Source: Monosiga brevicollis MX1
Lineage: Eukaryota > Opisthokonta > Choanoflagellata > Craspedida > Salpingoecidae
Direction: 5' to 3'
DNA: 64,000 bases
Assembly: GCF_000002865.3 (NCBI RefSeq)
Contig: NW_001865048.1
Span: 1,065,940 to 1,129,939 of the forward strand
Each line of letters begins with the position of its first letter. The first letter of the stretch is position 1. The notes beneath the pieces were generated by a model that made no database searches, was not told the DNA's origin, and was given only the letters and a program-made list of their open reading frames with translations. Shown piece after piece: positions 12,301 through 22,817 of the stretch. The position numbers were made by a program, and so were the translations under genes.

Positions 12301-13233
12301 CCTTGCCATTAATCTGCATGCGTGGGCGACGATCGTGCGCCATGCTCGCTGATCCGCCGATCTGCACCCGTTGGTCCCTTGGATAGGGATGGACCCAGTG
12401 TAGTGCAACCCAAGCGCGCCAGCAAATCGGTTGAGGAAGACGATGATGGACCGGCGACCTCTGCGCGCAAGTGAGTTTTCCTGCCATCGCCGCCGCAAAT
12501 CACGGCAACGCGTGCCCTGATGCTGCGCAAATCCTTGACAGGCGCGGCAACTGGGCCAAGAACAAGGGCAACAACCGCTCGCTGCCCTCGACCCCGTCGG
12601 GTGTCGCTGTCTCTGGTATGTCATGGCGCTGGCAGCCAGCACTTTTTTTCTTGTTTGGGAGGGTCAAGCATTTGTGGTGTTGGTGCGTGTGTCTGTTCTT
12701 TGACATCTTGGTGATTCCATTAAATTTACGGTTTTGTTTGGGATACGCTTAGGCAATGGCGCCGCTGGTGCTGCGGAAAGCGCCAAGCCCAAGCTTTTTG
12801 TCTTTATCAATGGCACCGTGAGGTGAGTGACTCTGCACCATGGTGGCGGCTCGATGCAAGAGGGGCTCACATTGATCTATGCATTTGCCAGCTACAACGA
12901 GATTCGCTGCGCATATGAGGTCAGCCAGTCCTCGGGATATGAGGTGTACATTGGGGCCCACAACATTGCCACCCCAGCAGAGTTTGTTGAGCTCGTTAGT
13001 CTGCTGGACAAAGCCGACCAAGGTCTGTTCGAGCAAACTCCTTGCTGGCAGCATGTTGGACCTGGCTGTATTTAAAGGACCCTTTCCTTTGCTTTTTCAC
13101 GCTCATGAAATCGTGTGCCACTGTTTCTGTCGACCCCACAGATGTTCAGGTGCTGACACAGGGTCAGGGCGACGGTGGCTTGGTCATCACGACGGGCAGT
13201 GCGCAAGCAGGTCTCAACCTGGCCGAGGTGTAA
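9391..13233 (+). CDS. STXBP1: Munc18/STXBP-type Sec1-family SM protein
   Basis: Sec1/Munc18 protein that clasps syntaxin and drives SNARE assembly for plasma-membrane exocytosis. Exon 1 is 9391-9429 and exon 2 is 9516-9710. About a dozen more exons follow. Family landmarks in order: DWKVLVVDKPALRM; VTVVEDVSKQRKVLP; VYFIEPTEE; KYVKTLKEINTLFIP (10050); FLILDRAVDLKSPLVHEL and AAYDLLNIENDIY (10690-10800); LGEDDDIWLQMRHLHI (10980); LKQMLKDLPQ; LRCLMLCVLAKNG (11720); LSRWTPIVK (12006); and FVFINGTVS..YNEIRCAYEVS (12800-12920). The order and spacing match neuronal-type Munc18. Beyond the usual end, a last exon (13142-13233) adds about 30 Gly/Gln-rich residues. Several splice joins are approximate. 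The STXBP1 symbol denotes the closest group, not proven one-to-one orthology. Confidence 0.93.
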
Positions 13234-13734
13234 ATTCAGCCGTCCTCTGTATTTTTGTTGAGACTGCTGGTCTCTTTTGCTTTTTTTTCCTCGCCCTTGC
13301 CACCTTCATGACTGGCTCTCATTTGATGATGAGGTGAGCAGCTGGCAACTCGTTTTAATTTTGTCGTCTTTTATTGTACACACCCCAATTGTACTCCGTG
13401 TACTTGAACAACATCAAGTGCAGACTCTGGGAAAAGAAAAAGATGAGGAAGAAAAGAAACAAACAAGTTGAAGAAAAGAGTTGAGCCTGAGAAGATGGTA
13501 CACACAAAAACTGACGGTTTGAAATACCAACGCAGCGTCGGGCGCACACATGATAGGCTTCTCCGCACAGTGGGATGGCAAGAAGAACCGAAAAGGGTGT
13601 CGGTTCTGTGGATCCCATGCCATTTAGGAGGTAGGTGGATAAGCAAGGTGCCTTCTGGAACGAGGGCTCAGATGGCTTGGTAACTGTTGGGGCTTGGGAA
13701 AGCAGGCTTATCTGGAATATTCTCCTTGCGGCAA
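13234..13734. other. Intergenic, tail-to-tail
   Basis: 3' flank shared by the Munc18 gene (+) and the MRH-type receptor gene (-). AT- and A-rich stretches occur near 13430-13470. No coding or RNA features were seen. The true 3' end of the minus-strand gene may extend into it. Confidence 0.5.
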
Positions 13735-15168
13735 TGAGCCACCAAGCAGCGACACCTGAAGAAAGAAACAAAGAAAAATATGGGACATGCGCGTCACGCG
13801 CCAAGTCAAGCACGACCATGAGCAGGGAGAGGGTGAAGGCTTACCACCACCACGAAAGCCGGAAGCCATCCTTGATCAAGGGCGGGAAGGAACACCAGAA
13901 GGTCTTGTGAACAATGAGCTCGGTCCCGCGCTTGCCGTCTCGATACAACAGCCTGAGATGGTTGCACGGCCGTCAGGCAATGAGACGGGATCGCGAGGCA
14001 AAGGCTGACTGGACCAGTGAGCCCACGGCAGGCACATACACGGCACCAATGATAAAGTAACAAATCAAAGGGATGAAGAAGCAGAGGAGCAAGATGGTGC
14101 CGACATCATCTTGTTTCTGCCGAGTGGAAGTACCATTGCCATTGGCAGGCTGATCACCGCACAGGTAATCGGAATAGACGTTAAATTCGACGACACACTG
14201 CGAGGCCCCGACCAACATGGCGCAATCACGGCAACAAGCGTTTGAGCGTGTCAGGATGATCAAGCCAAGGCAGGAAGGGCTTACGAGCGGCCAAGCTCGA
14301 GGCAGCAAGACAGCAGCAACACAGGTGTGGCGTTTGCACGCACGTCAAGAGATGAGTCGGACACTGTTTGAACGTAGGTTTTTGAGGCTTTTGTATCGCA
14401 CTTGAAGTTGATTGTGGTTCGAGATCTGCGAGGCCAAGGTGAAGCGGTGCCCTCGCAGGCCGTGAGGTGACGTTTGAGTATCAAGGCTCAGGATTTGCTA
14501 TGCGGAACCATGTGGACTGACAAATGACCATCATCGGCATAGGTGCACTCGTCGCCCTGAAGGGTGGCGATGGCAACGGTATCGTTATTGCTGAGGGGTG
14601 TCTGGTAATTGGTCTCCTTGACCTGCAGCGTGTTGAGATAGCCATCTGTTCAGGGAGCCACGTGCAGTGAGCCTGGGGTGGTGTGGCGAGGTGCAGACTG
14701 GGAAGCGATGCTTTGTGCACGCACGGAACGCGGACGTACAGTTGACTTTGCCGGTGGCACCGTTGAAGACCTCGCAGACCATGGTCCCCGCGGTACAGTA
14801 GCCGCTGTCAAAGTGGAGCTGTTCGCAAATGTTGAGACGGTACGTGTATGCCTTTGAGAAAAATGAGGCGCTCGAGTAATCCGAGGTGGTTGGCGCCGCG
14901 AGTTTGTTCAGATCAAATTCAGAGAGCTAGCAGTAATGGAGGCCATGCAAGGGGCATCGTAAGTGCTGTGGCGCACCGATACGCGTGCGCCGCGCAAGAA
15001 TGGGGACAACCCTAGCCAACACGGCCGGTCGAACCGAGCTAGGTGGCAAACCTGGCAGCGAGGGGAGGCGTGCAGCTGCTCCTCCGAGGATCGATAGGTG
15101 GCACTGTCGGCCGCCGCGGTCACCAGCAAGGCCGCGATCAAAGCGCGCACAAGTGAAGATGTCCCCAT
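13735..15168 (-). CDS. MRH/Atg27-like single-pass lectin-type receptor
   Basis: Putative type I membrane protein of the Golgi/endosome. The start at 15168 (MGTSSLVRALIAALLVTAAA) gives a clear signal peptide. Luminal exons carry LNKLAAPTTSDY, YRLNICEQLHFDSGYC, MVCEVFNGATGKVNC and GDECTYADDGH. This Cys-spaced pattern and the N-x-C/x-C-E layout resemble mannose-6-phosphate-receptor homology domains of Atg27 and the cation-dependent M6P receptor. A transmembrane segment (TILLLCFFIPLICYFIIGAVY, near 14060) is followed by a cytoplasmic part with HKTFWCSFPPLIKDGF (near 13880), which resembles the conserved FW..LP.L.KDG box of those proteins. The C-terminal end after that box is not resolved; a further exon near 13735 may add a few residues. 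Ligand specificity cannot be read from sequence. Confidence 0.58.
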
Positions 15169-15339
15169 ACTGATTGTGCAAGCACCACCAGCTGCACGAC
15201 ACGACACTGTTGGTACAATCTATCCAGCTTCACCAAACACTGGACAAGCGGCTACGCTCTCAACAACAAGCAGCACGCGGCAAATTACACACTGCTGTTT
15301 CTCCATCTACAGCCCCAGCACCAGAGAGCACCAGAGAGG

Positions 15340-15560
15340 ACCAGCAGCCCCAGCGAGAACCAGCGCAACAGAGAGCACCAGAGAGAACAAGCAGCACCCG
15401 TTCACCAGAGTATCAGCGCACCAAAGAGCACCAGAGGGCACCAGCAGGCACCAGCGGGCACCAGAGTATCAGCGCACTCGAGGGCACCAGAGAGAGCTCA
15501 GAGGGCACCAGCGGGCACCAGAGTATCAGCGCACTCGAGGGCACCAGAGAGAGCTCAGAG
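15340..15560. repeat. GC-rich tandem repeat upstream of the MRH receptor
   Basis: Irregular CACCAGAGAGCACCAG-type repeats. They culminate in two nearly identical direct copies of a roughly 50-60 base unit, each containing CACCAGAGTATCAGCGCACT, at about 15455-15505 and 15507-15560. Open frames in two phases cross the array and encode only repeat-derived Arg/Glu/Ser-rich peptide, so no gene is called. The array lies in the divergent gap between 15168 (-) and 16029 (+). Confidence 0.8.
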
Positions 15561-16028
15561 CACGATCGAAATGGACATGTGGGCTGCTGGTGTTTCTGGA
15601 GGCAGAGACCGTGTGGGGTTGGCGGATGTTATGAAGAGGTACGTGGTGATGCAGATATAATTTCAGAGAAGAGAGCGTCTCGTGATGGTCCAAGGCTGAC
15701 AAGTCCCTTTAATTTACTATACGTTCAGAGATGTGTTCTACAGAGGATGAAGATGTAGAGCACATTGCATAGCATAACGTGAGCCCAAGAGACACACATG
15801 ATGGAGAGAGGGTAGCAGCTGCTGTGCCGATCGCACCATGCTGCAACAACTCCCGATTCCGCTTCACAAAATATGTTTACTAACATTAACAAAACAAATA
15901 ATAGTAAAATATATTCCACATTTACTCTTATTGTCATACAAATGGTTTGCTTGTAAGAACCAACTTTGTCATTTGTCACACTTTTAAAACGAAAAGCGAT
16001 AGAGAGAGAGAGAGAGCGCGCGCGCGCG

Positions 16029-16669
16029 ATGGAGCTGCATCGAGTGGCATCGGCAGGCGGGACGCCGCTGCCAAAGGGTGAGTGGGCCGGTGTGCTGGCG
16101 GCGGTATGAGTGGTGTTGGGCGCTGGTTGTGTTGGATGCAAAAAAGGTTTTGCCTGGGGTGTGTTTTGTGCTGACCGGTCGCTCCTGCTCTCCACTGATG
16201 TGTGATGATGGTCAAACTTGATGACGCAGCGGCTGCCCACCGGCGATTGGAGATGACAACGTCTGGCGTCACTGCCTCGGACCAAGCTGAAAAGGCTCCC
16301 ACGCTCAAGGTCTGCTCCTGCTTGTGATCCTTGTTATTCCATGCCGACCTGCTCGTAATGACGTTTCCCTTTTGCCTGTATTCGCCCCGCACCCCGTCAA
16401 CTTCTTCTTCTTCTTCTAGCATCAACTCAACTCGGAAGAGAATAACCTCAAGCGGAGCCTTCTCCATCGCCATGTCGACATTGGTACGGCTGCGCCAGGG
16501 ACTGAGTTTCCCAATCACCTTCTCTGTCTTCTCTCCGTTCCAGTCCAACTGTACATGTGCACACGCTTTCCCCGTTGTGCTGGGACTGCATGCCTCACTA
16601 CCGCCTGGCAACCGGACCGACCGAATGACAGATTTTCCGGATGATTTCGATGAAGACGATGTCACCTGA
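16029..16669 (+). CDS. Small unknown protein with acidic C-terminus
   Basis: Tentative short multi-exon gene. Exon 1 (16029-16077) follows a GAGAGAGCGCGCGCG run and encodes MELHRVASAGGTPLPK. The next exon (from 16231, RRLEMTTSGVTASDQ..PTLK) joins in phase and has a GT donor at 16311. A third exon (16419 to about 16484) encodes HQLNSEENNLKRSLLHRHVDI, which is likely helical. The last piece ends DFPDDFDEDDVT and stops at 16669. Frame continuity across three consensus introns is the only evidence. I recognise no family. The final join is uncertain, and alternative frames exist for the last exon. An antisense open frame over the region is less convincing because it runs across the splice signals. 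Confidence 0.38.
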
Positions 16670-17355
16670 CCTTGTGGCATGCTTGCCCGTGCTCCATGGC
16701 TGCCATGCGCTGCGATTCGGACGGGCATTGTACATAGTAGACTCCTTTTCCAAAGCGTGACAACAGCTCGAGGCGTCGCCTCTTGTCAACCTTTTCTTTG
16801 CCCTTTTCGCCCATCAATTGTCAATTGCTTCGTGATCAAGTGGACTTTGAAAGTGACACCAAGCGTGCTGGTTGGGATGGTCGCCCCCACGACAGCCACG
16901 CAACCATGCCACTCGACTTTTTGTAGCAAAGCTGATGCTCTCGTGCGTGACGCCACCGGGCATCACGGCAATTTCAATTAGTCGGGACGGACAAACGCGC
17001 ACCCAAACAAAACATTGGCAGCAAACACCTCAGACATGGGCAAGGACGCGCACGAACGAGCACGCGCACAACAAGATGATTGCCTAACATGGAAAATCAA
17101 GGCAACACCGACACACAACACTTGATTGGTGCATGGAATCACAAGGACGCACAGACCCTCTGCCACGGACATGCAGCAATTAATCCAACAAACACAACAG
17201 AAGAGGGGTAGAAGAACACAACAAGGGGAACAAAAAAAAAAAAAAGCAAGGCAAACCGCTAAATGTACACTGTACTCAACGCAAGGGGGGAAAGAGATTT
17301 AAAAGGCAGCATCAGCACTGGGAACGTGAGCGCGACCCCGTGCTACAGGCTGGGC
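16670..17355. other. Intergenic, tail-to-tail
   Basis: 3' flanks of the small gene (+) and the EGF-repeat receptor (-). A run of A lies at about 17230-17245. No coding, RNA or repeat feature was identified. Confidence 0.55.
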
Positions 17356-20300
17356 TCACTGAGGGTGCTCAACATCCAGATAGCCGTCACCCTCTTCCTC
17401 GCCCTGTGCCGCTGGAGGAGCGGCTGCGGGTGCTGCACTCTCATCAAAATCGAGGTAACCATCCGTTTCCTCCGCTGCGCCGCCCAACTGTGGCACTGCC
17501 GGGGCAGCAGCTGTGGCCCCTTCGTCAAAATCGAGGTAGCCGTCCGTTTCCTCGGCAGATGCCCCCGGTTGAGGTATCACTGACGAGGTGGGCGCGGCTC
17601 CCTCATCGAAATCGAGGTACCCGTCTGTCTCATCTGCGGCCGTGACCGGCGCTGGCGGTGCAGAAGTTGGCGGTGGAAGGCCGCTTCCAGGATGCTCCAC
17701 ATCCAGATAGCCGTCATCTTGGGAGGCATCCGCGAGCGCCGCCGCGGAGGACGCAGGCATGCCACTACCGGGTTGCTCAACGTCCAGGTAGCCATCATCC
17801 TGGGTGGCCTGGGGTTGACCCATGGCAGCAGCGCCCGCGCCCGCCGCACCACCCGCACCCGATTCCTGCACATCAAGATATCCATCGTCATGATTGACAG
17901 CGGCCGCGACCGGCATGCCTGCCGCCTGAGCTTGACCAGGTGTGGTCACGTCCAGGTAGCCGTCGACGTGACCAGGTGCCGGCTGGGGCCGCATGCCTGC
18001 TTGGGAATATTGGTCCTTGCCCGCACCGCCGACGGCAGAAGCGGCTCTGTAAGCTCCATTGCTGGTTACTGTGCGTGGTGCGCCATCGGCAGGTGCTGGG
18101 CCCTCTTCGTATCCTGGATTGAAGATGGGGGCGTGCGCCGACATGTTTTCGTACATGCCAGCACCCTACCAGCAAGTCACGGCACAACCATCAAAATGAA
18201 AAAGCCGGTGAATGCCCCTCAAGCCAGGCACCTGCGTTGCCATTACAATGCCGGGAAGCAAACCTCGGAGGGGCGAGGGCCACGGTAGCCGGGATTGGAA
18301 AAGCTTGTGATGGACTTTGGCATGCGATGCTGAGATGACACCGTGATTGCAGGTCGATGCGGGCAGCAGGTAGCAGCCTGATGAGAGGCGAAATGATGGA
18401 AGGGCATCATGGGTGCAAGCAATGAGGCCAATCCAGACTCATGACCGACCTCACGGGTACTAGAGGGCTTGCCCTTGCAACGGCAACAGATAATCCAAAT
18501 GGCAGCAATGGCCAAGAGAACGGCAGCAGCAAGTACGCCTACATGTCCCAATTTCGTGAGTGAGCGCAATGAAAACCAAAGAAGCACATTGGGCGGCAAT
18601 TGGGATGGGCATCACCAGCAAGCGCACCATAGAGAACGGGACCCTGAAACACGTCGTCGTCGTTGCTTGTCGACTGATCGGTGCCAGCAGAGTTAATCTC
18701 GCACTGCTCCCCCTCGTACCCCTCGGGGCACCTGGCGGTACCAAGTTGAAACGAAATCAGGCCAACTCAAGAGAGAAAACACCTGATCTTCATTGACAAC
18801 ACAGAAAGGCAAGGTGGAGGGCCACCTACTCGCATCGATGCCGGTCTCTGCTGACGGCCGAGCACACTTGATAGCTAGCACAAGGGCTTGCGTTACAGGG
18901 GTTTTCGACTGCCAGGTGGCGCAAAATTCAACAAAATGGCTCGGTAAGCTGTCAATCGGCCATACGGCGAGCAAATTGCACGCCGTTCCTCTCCCTCTCC
19001 GACCCCCTTGTCCCTCTCCCTCTTCTCCTCCCTCGCACGTATTCCTCGGAACATACATTCGCAGTTGTCACCAATGTACTCATCGGTACAGGAGCAAGTG
19101 TAGTTGCTGGCTTCGGCGTTGCCTGCCGCGCAGGTGCCACCGTGCTGGCAAGGCGAGGGATTGCACACTAACAAGCAATGAACGAGCGAGATTTGAGTTT
19201 GTTGAGCGGGGCGCACGGAGCTTTGAGCCAGGCAGCAGGGAGCAAACAGGCACGTGTTCCTATTGCACAAGAAAGCCTCACCTTCCATGATGTCGCAATT
19301 GGGCCCAGTGTAGCCGTCTGGGCAGGAAACATCTGCAAATTGGACAAGAAACGTGAGCCAAAGCAAAGTGGCGTGGGGTGAACTAAACCACGGTGAGCAA
19401 AACCTTTAACCCACTTGCACACAGGTCTCCACGCCATCCATCGGTACAATCGCAGTCGTAGCTGGTGTTGGAAGTGACGACGCAGGTTGCTCCGTTCTGA
19501 CACAGATTGTCGGCGCCTGGAGATGCGAACCAGAGCACGCGCACACAAAAAAATCAATGCAGAAGCTTGGACGAGACAACTGGCGTGGCGCACTTGGAGC
19601 AATGGAATTTCTGGAAAGAAAGAAAAAAAAAAACATTGAGACTTACAAGAATCAATGAACTGGCACACCGTGCCACCAAGGCCTTGCGGACACCTGACAG
19701 CACCCGAGCGAAATGGATCAGTAAGTCGCTCATTGAGAAAGCTCCAAACTGCAAACAGCTAACGGCTTAGGATCGCTGCCGAGCATTGATGACCAAGAAC
19801 ATGGCAACGTGCTTACAAGCAGGTGAACGAATCAAAGCCCGCCTGTGTGGTGCAGGTACCGCCATTGGTACAAGGGTCAGGGTCACATTCATCGAGATCT
19901 GTCTCACAGATAGGACCGCCCCAACCAGAAGGACTAGAAAAAAAAACCCCCCAAATGTGAGGTAAGCACTGGGGCAGGGCAGGGACATGGCACGAGCATT
20001 CCATCCGTGATGATGGCTCGAGGCCTCATGAGCAGCCACCGTTGAACGAAAAAGGCAGGGAGGCAATCCTCACCAGGCACACTCAAAATTATCGTTGGGC
20101 AAGGAGAAACAGGTTCCGCCGTTGCGACAGGACACGCCCTCGTCGCAGTTGACCTGGATCGTACAGTGCTGTCCGTCCAAGTAGTCCGGGCAGTTGCACG
20201 TGTAGCCGTTAATGCCTACGTTGACGGGCCGGAATGCGTGTATTTAGCACACTGTGACCCCTTCCAGATGCAAGCGGGGCGCGGCAAGCAGGAGGCCAGA

Positions 20301-21609
20301 AATTTGAAAGATAACCAACGCACCGGGAACGCAAGTGCTGTTGCCAGCACAGCGCGGCTCGCCCGTCTCGTTGTAATACTTTTCGCAAAAGTCGGTGAAA
20401 TCCTGACAATCAGGGCCGCTGTAGGCGGGATGACAGGTACAGTTGTACCCATCCCCTGAACAGAGTAACGGTAGCCGATTCAGTGAGACTCATTGGCATA
20501 AGAGATGATCATGTGCGAGCAGGAAGCGTGCTCGATGAACTCGTCTACAAGCATGGAAAAATTACCGAGGTTGGTGCAGGTTCCACCAACACCGCAGGGG
20601 TTGCCGTCGCAGTGGAGATCGACGTTGCAATATGGGCCGACCCAACCATTACTAAAAGATGAAGGGTGATACCGGAAAGAAGCGGCTGAGTGCAAGTTGC
20701 GTGGCCGATATTGAAAATCGGGGCAAGAGCCGAACCAAAAGTGCACAGGACGAGGTCAAGGGGCGAAGGTGGAAGATAAAAAAAAAACCACATACTCGCA
20801 CGGGCTGCAAAAATATGGGGAATCCTCGGGCGCCTTGGGAACGTTGTTGATGCAAGTGCCATGGTCGTTGCAAGGTGCCTCTTTGGTCGTACACTCGTTG
20901 ACATCCACGCAGGTGTTGGCGGATACACGCGTGGCCGCACCAAAGCTTTCGCACTCGGCCACAGTCACGCAAGTGCCGTTGGAGGTGTACGGGATGAAGC
21001 CATCGCTGCATTGAAGGCAGGTGGCGGCGGCATTGGTATGGCAACGATCGCAGTTGGCGGGGCAGGGCGTGAGACAGCTGGGGCCACCGTAGCCCTGCTC
21101 GCATTCACAGCGAGCGGGGTTGGACGCGCTGATAGTCATGCTGTACTCGCTGCAGTTGTCGACGCAGATGGGGAACGGGGTCAAATACCATCCATTGGTG
21201 CAGCTGGTGCAGGTGCCAGCGGTGCATTCACAGTTGTGCGGGCAACTAGTCAGGACAAGGAATCGGCAACAAACCGGCGGTGAGCGACGCATTAGGAACC
21301 AGCGCCTTGTTTGCAGTCAACGCACGCCCACGGTGCGCGCGCAATGCTGAGCTGAGTGAGATGACAACAAACAACAACAACAGCAACAACAACTCCTCGA
21401 CAAACGGTTGATCGAGTCGGCAGCCATCCCATGACACGAAATCCCACTCAGACATGACCAGATCTCCGACTGAACTGAACGTACTCATCGCGACCATCCA
21501 AGCCATAGAGGTCACCACCGAGCTGCCGCTGATGCAGCACGGTAACGGTTGCGGCAAGCGCAGCCAGCAGCAGGCCCACGGCAAGCAGTCGCATGGACCG
21601 GCCCGGCAT
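17356..21609 (-). CDS. EGF-repeat transmembrane receptor-like protein with GYLD[VF] tyrosine tail
   Basis: Predicted single-pass surface protein. The start chosen at 21609 ([18 protein letters not shown]) gives a signal sequence; an in-frame ATG upstream at 21729 and a downstream one at 21594 are alternatives. Ectodomain exons encode a Cys-rich furin/laminin-like part ([20 protein letters not shown], 21240-21010). Serial EGF-like modules follow, including calcium-binding types ([34 protein letters not shown]) and plain types ([27 protein letters not shown]), ending [12 protein letters not shown] near 18720. A TM helix ([20 protein letters not shown]) lies at about 18550-18480. The cytoplasmic tail holds two NPGY motifs, MYENM, and eight GYLDV/GYLDF motifs in the last exon (18165-17356). 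Known SH2/PTB ligands include NPxY and YxxM, so I infer an adaptor-docking tail phosphorylated by tyrosine kinases. No kinase domain is present. Confidence 0.85.
17359..17970 (-). repeat. Protein repeat: eight DGYLD[V/F] tyrosine motifs
   Basis: Within the last exon of the EGF-repeat gene, eight copies of DGYLD followed by V (five copies) or F (three copies) are spaced about 20-30 residues apart by Ala/Pro/Gly-rich linkers. Acidic residues almost always flank the tyrosine ([18 protein letters not shown]). The three YLDF copies are adjacent and sit between YLDV copies, so a local duplication made that subset. Confidence 0.93.
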
Positions 21610-22817
21610 GACAGCATTGGAGCTCAAGCCCTCATCGTGAGCGAGGTGGTGCGTCCGTGTTGATCCGCTTCTTTGAACACCTGCATTTGACAGCGGTATG
21701 TACCGCGCTGCCTGACGCTGCCCCTTCATCGCCGCGACACGGGAAGAAGCACAAAACGGAAAAAAAAAAAAAAGAACGACAGAGGCAGAGCGCCAGAGGT
21801 GGCAACTTGACTGGCTCGGTGTGGAAGAGAGTTGGCTATCTTGGGTACCTTGGCGAGAGAGGATTGCTTGGTGTGAATGCGCTGGCTTGCAAACACCAAG
21901 CCAAACGCAGAGGTACAGTTGATATTAGGATGACATTCAGAGATCAAGTAAGGAGGAAGTGAGTTCCTGAGAGGCATGTTCAAAAGCCTTCAAGGCCAGC
22001 GCTCCGGAGTCGCACCCCGCCCACATCTATAGTGTGGTCACAGTGACACTTTAAAACTGTATATGTGTGACCAGTATCACACATGAGTGGGGTCTTGCTT
22101 GAGGCGCTACCATCTGTAGTGATATTCTCACTGTGTTCGTGGAAAGGCGCGCTGCCCGGTGGCTGGCGGGATCTGCTGCTGGGCGATGAGGGAAGGTGGT
22201 CTGGTCAACTTTTAGAAACGGGCGCGCTATGCGATCGAGGAAGCTTGAAAGGCGCAGAAACAGAAAGAGCAACCAGCGTGATCTTTGGCTTTTACTTTCA
22301 ATTTTTCCAATAGAAGGGGAGCATGCATAAAAACACTCAAGACGCTACAGCAGGCAGCTCGCCGGAGTCTGTAGCTTGCTAAACAACAACAGCGACACAA
22401 AACGCCCAATTTCAGAGAAGTCAAATTGGCAAACAAAACTCTAATAGAGCTCCGGTCCACGTTGCCAGCACTGCGGGTCAACCGTGCCGGACACTCTCTT
22501 TGCAGCCGTAACAGCGCACATTCCTGAACACGCAAACTCCCACACGAAAAGCAACCGGGCCACTTGACTCAGCGCTGCGACCAACGATCCGGTATAAAGT
22601 TGGTTGCTGCCCACTCGTATGTTGCTATCATGTGGAACAATAAGAAAAGGGGGAAACGTCTGAAAAACAAAACTAAACCAAAGAAGCCAAAACTAGGTAA
22701 GGCGGGGCAACGGCCTGCGCAGCAGGCGGTCGCGCGAATGAACAAGTTGGATGATGATGCTGACGAAGATGATGACACGAACACAAGCACGCGCGAGCGC
22801 GACCACCACGGCCCTCG
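21610..22817. other. Intergenic region upstream of the EGF-repeat gene
   Basis: About 1.2 kb between the EGF-repeat gene start and the forkhead gene stop. It holds an A-run (21761-21773) and two dyad-symmetric elements at 22037-22084 (listed separately). A purine-rich stretch near 22640-22700 has an open frame of Lys-rich peptide, which I regard as non-coding. Confidence 0.5.
22037..22084. promoter_or_regulatory. Two adjacent dyad elements sharing GTGA/TCAC cores
   Basis: GTCAC-A-GTGAC (22037-22047) is a perfect 11-base dyad. ATGTGTGA (22063-22070) and TCACACAT (22077-22084) are perfect 8-base inverted arms around a 6-base spacer. Position, about 450 bases upstream of the EGF-repeat ATG, suggests a binding site for a dimeric factor. 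The factor is unknown. Confidence 0.35.

Noticed and set aside
15098-15758. Overlapping 178- and 194-codon plus-strand frames
   Set aside because: Repeat-derived peptides across the CACCAG array, partly antisense to the MRH receptor signal-peptide exon.
15976-16728. 250-codon minus-strand frame
   Set aside because: Low-complexity His/Pro/Ser sequence antisense to a spliced plus-strand candidate with better GT/AG-consistent exons.
22063-22084. TGTGA-N6-TCACA looks like a bacterial CRP site
   Set aside because: The genome is clearly eukaryotic with spliced genes. Kept only as an unassigned dyad.
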